From Bacillota bacterium (lineage in GTDB: Bacteria > Bacillota > Clostridia > Clostridiales > Clostridiaceae), in the NCBI GenBank assembly GCA_030706065.1, contig JAUZPH010000251.1, positions 1-5,876 on the forward strand: a DNA stretch of 5,876 nucleotides, written 5' to 3'. Positions within the stretch are counted from its first letter, which is position 1; every line of letters starts with the position of its first letter. The notes below the pieces were generated by a model that made no database searches, was not told the DNA's origin, and was given only the letters and a program-made list of their open reading frames with translations. Both the position numbers and the translations under genes were made by a program. Of the stretch, positions 1-4,932 are shown one piece after another.

Positions 1-1886
1 ACCAGAAGCAGCCGGTTTTCCTCTTCATTTATCCTCACCGCCAGAGCAGTTATAAGGTTGTCTGTTACCTTCTCCTGCTGATCCCCAAACAGCTTTAATA
101 ATCTGTCTGCATGGTTATTGTAAGGTACCTCAAGCTTTACATAATCATTAAACTCCCTGCAGCACTGTTCAATCTTTTCTGCAGTTTCCTCTATGTCGAA
201 GCTGTCCAGATTCCCTTTCAGTCTTGTAATCAAGCTATTTGCTTTAATATACTGCCGGAACTGGCAGTATGCTTCAGCCACTCCATTTTTAAGAGCCGAC
301 TCCACTGTATTACTGATTTTACTATATTCTATTCCCTTAAGCTGTCTTCTTTCCCTGAATATCTTGAAGTCCTCGAAGCGCGGATCCTCCTTTGAAGCTA
401 TCTTTACAGACTTCACATACATCTGCTGAAGGGTAAGTCCAAACTCCCTTTCCCTGTGCAGCAGCTCCCCAAGCTTGTCCAAAATCTTTATATCTTCATC
501 AATCCTTACCGATTTCTCTTTTATCCTGGCCATCAAATCCGATACATCCCTGCTGCCTGTCTCCTCTAAAAGGCCTGCAGTTTTCATGTAGAAGGCCTTT
601 TTGTCCTTTTCAGAGTCATGTATTATAACAACCTTGGAGGATAAATTTGATATCCTGTTGTAAATAACATCAAGTGCAGCTCTCTTCTGGGACACCATTA
701 ATATCTTTCTTCCCTTTGCCAGGCCATCGGAAATCATGTTGGCAATGGTCTGAGACTTACCGGTACCGGGCGGCCCGTAAATTACAAGCTGCTCTGTACC
801 GTTGACGCTCTTCAAAGCCTTCTCCTGGCTGTAATCCAGAGGAGTCATAAAGTAGAAATCCTCCTCCCTGATTCCTCCGGCTTCTACTTCCCTTCCAGTC
901 TGTATGGATTGTTCCTTATCCGAATTCAGCAAAAGCTTGTCTAATAGCTTATTTTGAATTTTCTCTTTTTCAAGGGCGGTATAATCGTTATATATGGAAT
1001 TGTTGGCTATAGGGAACCTTCCTAGAACAAGGTAATTTTTTGCACTCAGCTCACCTGGTCTGTAAACAGCTTCGTCAGCCTCGGAAAATTCCTGAAACCT
1101 TTCAATTCTGCGCCCACTACCTGCTTTTATACTTATCCCTGCATCCCCCAGGTACTTTAGAAGTCCTTCCGCAGTGTCAATTTGAGTCTCCTTAAGATCA
1201 TAGAACTCAGTCTCCAGCTCCTTCAGCCTTATCTCATTATACTTTTCGAAGGCCATGAGAAACACCTTATTCAGAAGTATGTACTGCTCTTCAATATTGT
1301 CAATGAGCCAGTTGTCCCCTTCTCTGAGAAGCCTTACTGGAAAAAGCAGCAGAGGCCCTTTTACGAAGGTACCGTCTTTAAAGTGGCCCTCTACAAAGGG
1401 ATATCCCGCATATAGCTCGTACCTTCCTGTCTCCTTTTCTATTGCATTGATCTCCCTGTTCAAATAGTTTATGCTGCCGAATATCTCGGAAATCTCATCC
1501 GCCTGTTTTCGCCCTATTTCCAGCTTCTCATCAAGCTCCCTGTCACATTTTTCCCTGAGTTCCCTTTCCTTTGCCGAGAGCTCTACACTGTCAAATACCG
1601 TCTGAAGCAGCAGCTTCTTTCCTTCCCAGAACTTGTTGTCAATCTGTTCCCTGTATTCACCTGCAAGCTGTTCTTCATAGGCATTCTTGTCCGGCAGCAG
1701 CCTGATTTTACTCAGCCTTCTTCCAAGCAAAAACTCTAGTATTGCACTGTCTATGCCGGTCGTAAACCTGCTCAGGCTCTGAAAGTCAAAGGAATTCTTC
1801 TTATAGAGTTTTTTCATGACCAGGCTTCTGTTGCGGCTGCTGATATTTATCAGCCGATCTTTGTATTTATTTAGTACTTGCTGCAT
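1..1886 (-). CDS. Large superfamily 1 DNA/RNA helicase-like ATPase (COG1112, DUF4011/AAA_11 type), N-terminal 628 residues
   Basis: The open frame runs from ATG at 1886 to the left edge without a stop, so the C-terminal part is missing. An in-frame TAG lies 9 bp upstream of the ATG, so no earlier start is possible. A GGTGG stretch at 1896-1900 can serve as ribosome site. Residues about 8-20 (YKDRLINISSRNRSL) resemble the opening motif of DUF4011 helicases, which supports this start. A charged, probably coiled-coil stretch follows at about 100-150, then a segment containing GPLLLFPVRL, common in this family. Walker A is GPPGTGKSQT at residues 371-380, followed by the motif Ia-like ILMVSQKRAALDVIYNRI. 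Residues about 440-620 are helical and charged, as in the insertion of AAA_11 proteins. Walker B, the later helicase motifs (AAA_12) and any C-terminal nuclease (Vsr-like MTES_1575, or PLD as in Mokosh defence proteins) would lie beyond the edge. Family members usually exceed 1000 residues. ATP-dependent nucleic-acid unwinding is inferred; the biological role is open. Confidence 0.88.
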   Translation of the reverse strand, partial: MQQVLNKYKDRLINISSRNRSLVMKKLYKKNSFDFQSLSRFTTGIDSAILEFLLGRRLSKIRLLPDKNAYEEQLAGEYREQIDNKFWEGKKLLLQTVFDSVELSAKERELREKCDRELDEKLEIGRKQADEISEIFGSINYLNREINAIEKETGRYELYAGYPFVEGHFKDGTFVKGPLLLFPVRLLREGDNWLIDNIEEQYILLNKVFLMAFEKYNEIRLKELETEFYDLKETQIDTAEGLLKYLGDAGISIKAGSGRRIERFQEFSEADEAVYRPGELSAKNYLVLGRFPIANNSIYNDYTALEKEKIQNKLLDKLLLNSDKEQSIQTGREVEAGGIREEDFYFMTPLDYSQEKALKSVNGTEQLVIYGPPGTGKSQTIANMISDGLAKGRKILMVSQKRAALDVIYNRISNLSSKVVIIHDSEKDKKAFYMKTAGLLEETGSRDVSDLMARIKEKSVRIDEDIKILDKLGELLHREREFGLTLQQMYVKSVKIASKEDPRFEDFKIFRERRQLKGIEYSKISNTVESALKNGVAEAYCQFRQYIKANSLITRLKGNLDSFDIEETAEKIEQCCREFNDYVKLEVPYNNHADRLLKLFGDQQEKVTDNLITALAVRINEEENRLLL

Positions 1887-1890
1887 AATA

Positions 1891-1961
1891 CCCTACCACC
1901 CTAACCAGTTTCATATTTTCATTTTCGCCTAAACCTATAGAGTTCATACCATATTTTAACA
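1891..1961 (-). promoter_or_regulatory. Gap upstream of the helicase gene: weak internal promoter candidate and ribosome site
   Basis: In the 88-bp gap between the DUF3810 stop and the helicase ATG, the minus strand carries TGTTAAAAT (1961 down to 1953), which fits an extended -10 box. No convincing -35 hexamer lies 16-18 bp upstream of it. The ribosome site GGTGG (1900-1896) sits 9 nt before the ATG. There is no terminator hairpin in the gap, so read-through from the DUF3810 gene is plausible. The promoter itself is weakly supported. Confidence 0.25.
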
Positions 1962-1974
1962 CATTTTCACCACA

Positions 1975-3063
1975 TTACTTAACTGTTTTATTTCTATAAT
2001 CCGCCAGCAGAAGGTCAACCATCCTTCCATAGCTCTGTACTCCGTCCTTCTGGCCGTTTGACTTCAGGTAAGCATTATTTACATTGTCGGATATTTTTTC
2101 AATCTGACCCTCGTACCTGGCCCAAAAGGCATTATCATCCTTTAAATCCGCCCTTACTCCTTCAGAATATTTCTTTACAAGCTCCCTGCAGTCATCAATA
2201 TTCACATCTGCCAGGGCATTCATCGAATGGATTACTGCCAGCATGACACCGGAATACTGAAAATCAGGATCCGGATGAGCAGTACATGTAACGTAGGCGA
2301 TGTAGTTTGCCTCATCCTCCCTTGCAAAGCCTCTTTGATGAGCCATCTCATGAGCGGCGGTGCATGGCAGCATATAATCCCTTATCTTAATATTTACATT
2401 TGGCTCGCCGGTATAAGGCATATATATACCGGTGATTCCGGTATAGCACATCTGCTCCGACAGGAGTACTGGTTTGGGTCTTCCATATTTGCCTCCCAAC
2501 TCCGGATAAAGCTTGGATGCACTGTCATACCCCAGTTGAACCCGTTTAAAAACGTCCTGGTAGCCTCCAGGAATATACATTACCCTCTGTTCATTTTCCT
2601 TGACACTCTTTCTCAATGTATTGGCTCGGTCAATAAGGTTTGAACAAAGGTTATATAATTCCTTCTCGGAGGACTTTTCCATCTTTAGCCCGGCTATTTT
2701 ATCAAAGGAAAGCCTATCATAATTGAAGCCCCAAACTAACATGAATATTATGTACAGGGCTGACACATAGGCACCCACAGCCAATAGCCTTCGGAAAAAC
2801 TCGCCTTTCCTGATCCTTACAAACATTAGAATTATCATAACAAGCAGCACCATTACTAATATAAAAAACAAAAATTCCGCCACTGAAAAGGGGAAAATAC
2901 CGGTGATGAAGCTTAAGAACTGCCTTATGGGCTTATCTATTCCCGTAGAATAGTATTTCTCAACAAATCCGGGATAATTTCTGAGTATGGAGTTTAGCAG
3001 TATAAAAATCGGTACAAGCACTATGAGTATTATCTGGAATCTCTGCCTTTTACTTTTCTTCAT
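1975..3063 (-). CDS. Integral membrane protein with HExxH zinc-peptidase motif (DUF3810 family), 362 residues
   Basis: This is probably a membrane-bound metallopeptidase of the DUF3810 family; its substrate is unknown. Three hydrophobic segments are visible at about residues 10-27, 60-82 and 92-112. The last ends in WGFNYDR, a motif I associate with this family. The remaining ~250 residues form a soluble domain carrying HEMAHQRGFAREDEANYIAY. His238, Glu239 and His242 make the HExxH zinc site, and a downstream acidic residue (Glu249 or Glu251) is a likely third ligand. Orientation suggests the soluble domain is on the side of the membrane opposite the Lys/Arg-rich N-terminus, but this is inference. 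The start at 3063 is chosen because AAGGA (3076-3072) lies 8 nt upstream; the frame stays open to 3120, but those starts lack a ribosome site and would put the ATG at or beyond the predicted start of the transcript. The gene lies upstream of the helicase gene and is divergent from the secreted-protein gene. Confidence 0.85.
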   Translation of the reverse strand: MKKSKRQRFQIILIVLVPIFILLNSILRNYPGFVEKYYSTGIDKPIRQFLSFITGIFPFSVAEFLFFILVMVLLVMIILMFVRIRKGEFFRRLLAVGAYVSALYIIFMLVWGFNYDRLSFDKIAGLKMEKSSEKELYNLCSNLIDRANTLRKSVKENEQRVMYIPGGYQDVFKRVQLGYDSASKLYPELGGKYGRPKPVLLSEQMCYTGITGIYMPYTGEPNVNIKIRDYMLPCTAAHEMAHQRGFAREDEANYIAYVTCTAHPDPDFQYSGVMLAVIHSMNALADVNIDDCRELVKKYSEGVRADLKDDNAFWARYEGQIEKISDNVNNAYLKSNGQKDGVQSYGRMVDLLLADYRNKTVK

Positions 3064-3071
3064 AAACATCA

Positions 3072-3076
3072 TCCTT
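3072..3076 (-). promoter_or_regulatory. Ribosome binding site that decides the DUF3810 start
   Basis: On the minus strand AAGGA is followed by 8 nt and then the ATG at 3063. Four other in-frame ATGs exist upstream or overlapping (M1, M3, M17 and M18 of the longer frame beginning at 3120), and none of them has a purine-rich site at a suitable distance. The chosen start gives a typical MKKSKRQ-hydrophobic N-terminus. Confidence 0.7.
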
Positions 3077-3094
3077 AATTCTTTATATAAATTA

Positions 3095-3103
3095 ATTATA
3101 ACA
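3095..3103 (-). promoter_or_regulatory. Extended -10 promoter candidate for the DUF3810 gene
   Basis: The minus strand reads TGTTATAAT from 3103 to 3095, a perfect extended -10 box. Transcription would begin near 3088, giving a leader of about 25 nt before the ATG at 3063. No good -35 hexamer is seen at 17 bp; a TTGATA lies only 14 bp upstream of the -10. An extended -10 box can work without a strong -35. Confidence 0.5.
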
Positions 3104-3136
3104 TTTTGCTGCATTATCAATACATCAATAAAGGTT

Positions 3137-3158
3137 ATAATTTTATCGATAAAGTTAT
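3137..3158. promoter_or_regulatory. Near-perfect palindrome between two divergent promoters (operator candidate)
   Basis: The core TTTATCGATAAA (3142-3153) is a perfect 12-bp palindrome. It extends to 22 bp because ATAA (3137-3140) matches TTAT (3155-3158), with one mismatched pair (T3141/G3154) in between. It lies about 35 bp from the minus-strand -10 box and about 25 bp from the plus-strand -10 box, in or next to both -35 regions. A dimeric regulator bound here could control both genes. AT-rich DNA gives chance palindromes, so this is a candidate only. Confidence 0.4.
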
Positions 3159-3181
3159 TTAGTTTTTTGCTTTATACGGCA

Positions 3182-3187
3182 TATAAT
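3182..3187 (+). promoter_or_regulatory. -10 box of the promoter for the small secreted protein
   Basis: A consensus TATAAT lies 38 bp upstream of the ATG at 3225, predicting transcription from about 3194 and a leader of roughly 30 nt. The -35 area (3159-3164, TTAGTT at 17-bp spacing) is poor, so the promoter may need an activator or may be weak. Confidence 0.5.
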
Positions 3188-3212
3188 ATTTTTTTCTTGG
3201 AAACATAGAAAT

Positions 3213-3219
3213 GAGGTGA
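3213..3219 (+). promoter_or_regulatory. Ribosome binding site that decides the secreted-protein start
   Basis: GAGGTGA is a strong Shine-Dalgarno match, placed 5 nt before ATG 3225. The in-frame GTG at 3216 lies inside this site and so is not the likely start. An ATG at 3211 is followed at once by a TGA stop (ATG AGG TGA), a chance mini-frame overlapping the ribosome site. Confidence 0.75.
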
Positions 3220-3224
3220 GAGAT

Positions 3225-3728
3225 ATGAAAAAGACAATTTCCTTATTTCTATTTGTTTTCGTATGTATTTTGTGCGCCCCGTTGACAGCTAGGGCAGAGA
3301 ATATTTCAGTTCCTCCGTCGAATGCATATGAAGCACAGATAAAAGAAAGAGTATCCATCATCAATGAGAAGGTAAAGAGTAACAGAAAGATACAGGCGGA
3401 AATCAACAAGAAGTCCAAAAGGGCAGCAGACTTGTATTTAACTGCTTTTGGCAGGTGTGCTGCTCCAAATCAGGCTGATATAAAGAAAGCCGAGATGATG
3501 GAGGCGCAGCTTGGCAAAATTGCTGAACAGGTGATTCTGGTTGACAAGATGGTTACTGATAAGATACACATGGCAGCAATGCATGCTCAACATGGACACC
3601 CCGATATGGCATTATCCAGCTATGACGCTGCAATTTCCCTCATCGACAAGTTAACAGATGTTTTCAAGAGACAGAATGACTACCTGCAGAACTATATTGA
3701 TTTTCTATCCTCTCTTAGACATAAGTAA
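3225..3728 (+). CDS. Small secreted helical protein of unknown function, 167 residues
   Basis: I do not recognise this family. The N-terminus is a clear Sec signal peptide: MKKT, a hydrophobic core (about residues 5-20), and cleavage after ARA at residue 24, with the mature protein starting ENIS. There is no lipobox and no C-terminal anchor, so it should be released or loosely wall-associated. The mature ~143 residues look mostly alpha-helical and charged (many Lys, Glu, Asp and Gln). A His/Met-rich patch at residues 115-128 holds four His and three Met (HMAAMHAQHGHPDM), which could bind a metal, though this is inference. The segment after it (about 124-140, GHPDMALSSYDAAISLID) resembles half of a TPR motif. 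One Cys remains in the mature part (in GRCAAP). The gene stands alone, with its own promoter and terminator, divergent from the DUF3810 gene. Confidence 0.8.
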   Translation: MKKTISLFLFVFVCILCAPLTARAENISVPPSNAYEAQIKERVSIINEKVKSNRKIQAEINKKSKRAADLYLTAFGRCAAPNQADIKKAEMMEAQLGKIAEQVILVDKMVTDKIHMAAMHAQHGHPDMALSSYDAAISLIDKLTDVFKRQNDYLQNYIDFLSSLRHK

Positions 3729-3730
3729 TC

Positions 3731-3757
3731 GGGCACCTTTCAAGTGCCTGTTTTTTT
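3731..3757 (+). terminator. Intrinsic terminator after the secreted-protein gene
   Basis: GGCAC (3732-3736) pairs with GTGCC (3744-3748) around a 7-nt loop, with a possible extra G-T pair at the base, followed by seven T (3751-3757). It starts 2 bp after the TAA stop. Confidence 0.85.
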
Positions 3758-3814
3758 ATTACTATGAAACTTCTTTATGTTATAGCCGCGAAAACTTATT
3801 TTTTAATTTATCCA

Positions 3815-3865
3815 GGATGTAAAATTTCTTCTAAATTAATTTTAATTCGTTGAAATTTTACATCC
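3815..3865. repeat. Perfect 14-bp inverted repeat with a 23-nt AT-rich spacer
   Basis: GGATGTAAAATTTC (3815-3828) is exactly reverse-complemented by GAAATTTTACATCC (3852-3865). A bulged A at 3814 would let CC (3812-3813) pair with GG (3866-3867) and lengthen the stem. There is no T run directly after it on either strand, so it is not a standard terminator. It may be a transcribed hairpin, a pair of regulator half-sites, or the facing ends of a degraded mobile element. No flanking target duplication was seen. Confidence 0.75.
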
Positions 3866-3915
3866 GGAAAAATCGGTAAAGATTCTATATATTCTCAGGC
3901 GAATTCTAGAGGTTT

Positions 3916-3933
3916 AAATTTCCGCATCTGGAA
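3916..3933. repeat. Imperfect extra copy of the right arm of the inverted repeat
   Basis: AAATTTCCGCATCTGGAA resembles the right arm and its flank at 3853-3869 (AAATTTTACATCCGGAA), with a one-base length difference and two or three substitutions. Similarity this short in AT-rich DNA may be chance. Confidence 0.3.
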
Positions 3934-3961
3934 TCCATGCCAATATATATGTTGAAATTGC

Positions 3962-3977
3962 TTTGATACTTTGATAC
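3962..3977 (+). repeat. Tandem octamer TTTGATAC x2 at the -35 region
   Basis: Two exact adjacent copies of TTTGATAC are present, and each contains a -35-like TTGATA. Only the first copy is 16 bp from the -10 candidate; the second would be 8 bp away. The pair could be a direct-repeat regulator site or a simple duplication. Confidence 0.6.
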
Positions 3978-3990
3978 CATACTTTATAGA
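3963..3990 (+). promoter_or_regulatory. Promoter candidate for the cyclophilin lipoprotein gene
   Basis: TTGATA (3963-3968) and TATAGA (3985-3990) are 16 bp apart and match the sigma-A consensus at about 5/6 and 4/6. Transcription would start near 3997, leaving a leader of about 60 nt. The -35 lies inside a perfect tandem repeat of TTTGATAC (3962-3969 and 3970-3977). Confidence 0.5.
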
Positions 3991-4056
3991 TGCAATACCA
4001 TTACATATCTGAAACTAATCAAAAGATTTTTTGATAGAAAGACAGGAGTGAATAAA

Positions 4057-4731
4057 ATGAGAAAGAAAATCTTTATTCTTATGATTTCCACCTTACTGGC
4101 TATGAGCCTTCTTGTAATCGGCTGTGCAAAAAAATCCGGTTCAGGAAGTGGCACTTCCGGCGGAGTGAAAACTTCTGCTGAAAAACAGGCTTTGACTAAG
4201 CCTGCCAAGTTCCCGGACCTGAAAGGGAAAAAGCCCGTGGTTACAATTGAGATGGAAGATGGCGCCAAGATAAAGGCTGAGCTGTATCCGGACATAGCTC
4301 CGATAACCGTCGGCAACTTTGTTTACCTTGTTCAGCAGGGCTTTTATGACGGGCTTATTTTCCACAGAGTTATCCCAGGTTTCATGATTCAGGGAGGAGA
4401 CCCAACCGGGACAGGAATGGGCGGCCCCAATTATACAATCAAAGGAGAATTTGTGGCTAACAATGTCAAGAATGATTTGAAACATGAAAGAGGAGTACTT
4501 TCCATGGCAAGATCAAAGAACCCCGATTCCGGGGCTTCCCAGTTCTTTATAATGACAGGTACGGTCTCCCAGCTTGATGGTCAGTACGCAGCCTTTGGGA
4601 AAGTTACAGAAGGTATGGATGAGGTTGATAAGATAGTAAATGCCGAGACCGTTGTAGATCCTAATTCCGGCCAGAAGGAAAGACCGAATACCCCGCAGGT
4701 AATGAAGAAGGTTACTGTAGAAATTAAATAA
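4057..4731 (+). CDS. Cyclophilin-type peptidyl-prolyl cis-trans isomerase, lipoprotein, 224 residues
   Basis: It catalyses cis-trans isomerisation of Xaa-Pro bonds and should help fold exported proteins on the outer face of the membrane. The signal peptide ends in a lipobox VIGC, with lipidated Cys23; a Gly/Ser/Lys-rich linker (about 24-60) leads into the cyclophilin domain (about 61-224). Active-site residues are visible: FHR at 102-104 (Arg104 equals human CypA Arg55), FMIQGGD at 109-115 (Phe109, Met110, Gln112) and SQFFIM at 161-166 (Phe164 equals Phe113). CypA Trp121 and His126 correspond to Gln172 and Tyr177 here, as in many bacterial forms; weak cyclosporin binding is expected. The start ATG 4057 follows AGGAG (4044-4048) by 8 nt; the in-frame GTG 4048 overlaps that site. 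The gene is monocistronic and converges on the minus-strand gene to its right. Confidence 0.95.
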   Translation: MRKKIFILMISTLLAMSLLVIGCAKKSGSGSGTSGGVKTSAEKQALTKPAKFPDLKGKKPVVTIEMEDGAKIKAELYPDIAPITVGNFVYLVQQGFYDGLIFHRVIPGFMIQGGDPTGTGMGGPNYTIKGEFVANNVKNDLKHERGVLSMARSKNPDSGASQFFIMTGTVSQLDGQYAAFGKVTEGMDEVDKIVNAETVVDPNSGQKERPNTPQVMKKVTVEIK

Positions 4732-4743
4732 AACAATAAAATC

Positions 4744-4778
4744 AAGGTATGCAGGCTTTGAAGTTTTGCATACCTTTT
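4744..4778. terminator. Bidirectional intrinsic terminator between convergent genes
   Basis: AAGGTATGCA (4744-4753) is perfectly complementary to TGCATACCTT (4767-4776), with a 13-nt loop. On the plus strand the stem runs into TTTT (4775-4778), 12 bp after the cyclophilin stop. On the minus strand it is followed by a T-rich run (GATTTTATTGTTTTA). It lies only about 30 bp past the TAA at 4807-4809 of the +1-frame tail of the right-hand gene. Confidence 0.75.
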
Positions 4779-4806
4779 CCCTATCTTTGAAAGTCCCCTT
4801 TATGAC

Positions 4807-4932
4807 TTAATTGGTATCGGTAGACCTTTCATGCACTACCTGTCCTTTGGCCAGGTAGACTTTCCCATTAGCTTTAAAGCCACCAGCCTCATCTGCACTT
4901 TGCTCCTTCAGTTTATTGGGGCAACAATTCAT
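4807..4932 (-). CDS. Possible 41-residue overlapping ORF, or frame-shifted C-terminal tail of the gene to its right
   Basis: ATG at 4932 opens a frame beginning MNCCPNKLKEQ and ending at the TAA at 4807-4809. It overlaps the last 20 bp of the upstream gene in the +1 frame. Its codons are strongly coding-like: about four in five start with a purine after the AAT AAA CTG stretch, and the product is charged and balanced. There is no good ribosome site at the ATG; an AAGGA further upstream serves better a three-codon mini-frame (ATG CTG TAA) that abuts it. The alternative is that the last 36 codons are the original C-terminus of the upstream gene, split off at a CCCC run (4918-4921). A 7-bp hairpin (4836-4842 with 4852-4858) lies inside. 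Coding is moderately likely; which of the two readings is right cannot be told here. Confidence 0.4.
   Translation of the reverse strand: MNCCPNKLKEQSADEAGGFKANGKVYLAKGQVVHERSTDTN

Larger units (their letters stand above)
3729..4056. other. 328-bp intergenic region, AT-rich
   Basis: No ORF with a ribosome site was found here on either strand. It holds the terminator of the preceding gene, a perfect inverted repeat (3815-3865), a partial copy of one arm (3916-3933), a tandem octamer (3962-3977), a promoter candidate and the ribosome site of the cyclophilin gene. The stretch 3866-3915 shows nothing I can interpret. Confidence 0.6.

Noticed and set aside
249..270. 8-bp inverted repeat ATACTGCC / GGCAGTAT with a 6-nt loop
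   Set aside because: Inside the helicase coding frame and without a T run; short enough to be chance.
111..429. Two overlapping plus-strand open frames (94 and 78 codons)
   Set aside because: They are antisense to the helicase gene, lack ribosome sites, and the helicase frame carries recognisable motifs.
568..602. Terminator-like hairpin on the plus strand (AAAAGGCCT / AGGCCTTTT followed by T)
   Set aside because: It lies inside the helicase coding frame, where the bases are explained by the protein (KKAF ... GLL), and no plus-strand gene ends there.
1182..1467. Plus-strand open frames of 77 and 70 codons
   Set aside because: Antisense shadows of the helicase gene, with no ribosome site and no family resemblance.
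2058..2643. Plus-strand open frames (62 and 138 codons)
   Set aside because: Antisense to the DUF3810 gene, including its HEMAH motif; the products look random.
3064..3120. N-terminally longer DUF3810 protein starting at 3120
   Set aside because: No ribosome site there; the extension would read through the predicted promoter and leader, while AAGGA sits 8 nt before ATG 3063.
3155..3418. Minus-strand open frame of 87 codons
   Set aside because: Covers the signal peptide and start of the secreted protein in antisense; it has no ribosome site and would span the plus-strand promoter.
3984..4485. Two minus-strand open frames (110 and 114 codons)
   Set aside because: Antisense shadows of the cyclophilin gene, whose active-site motifs are unmistakable.
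4836..4858. Hairpin CTACCTG / CAGGTAG considered as a frameshift stimulator for the CCCC site
   Set aside because: It begins about 60 nt downstream of the CCCC run, too far for a typical stimulatory structure, and no T run follows on the minus strand.
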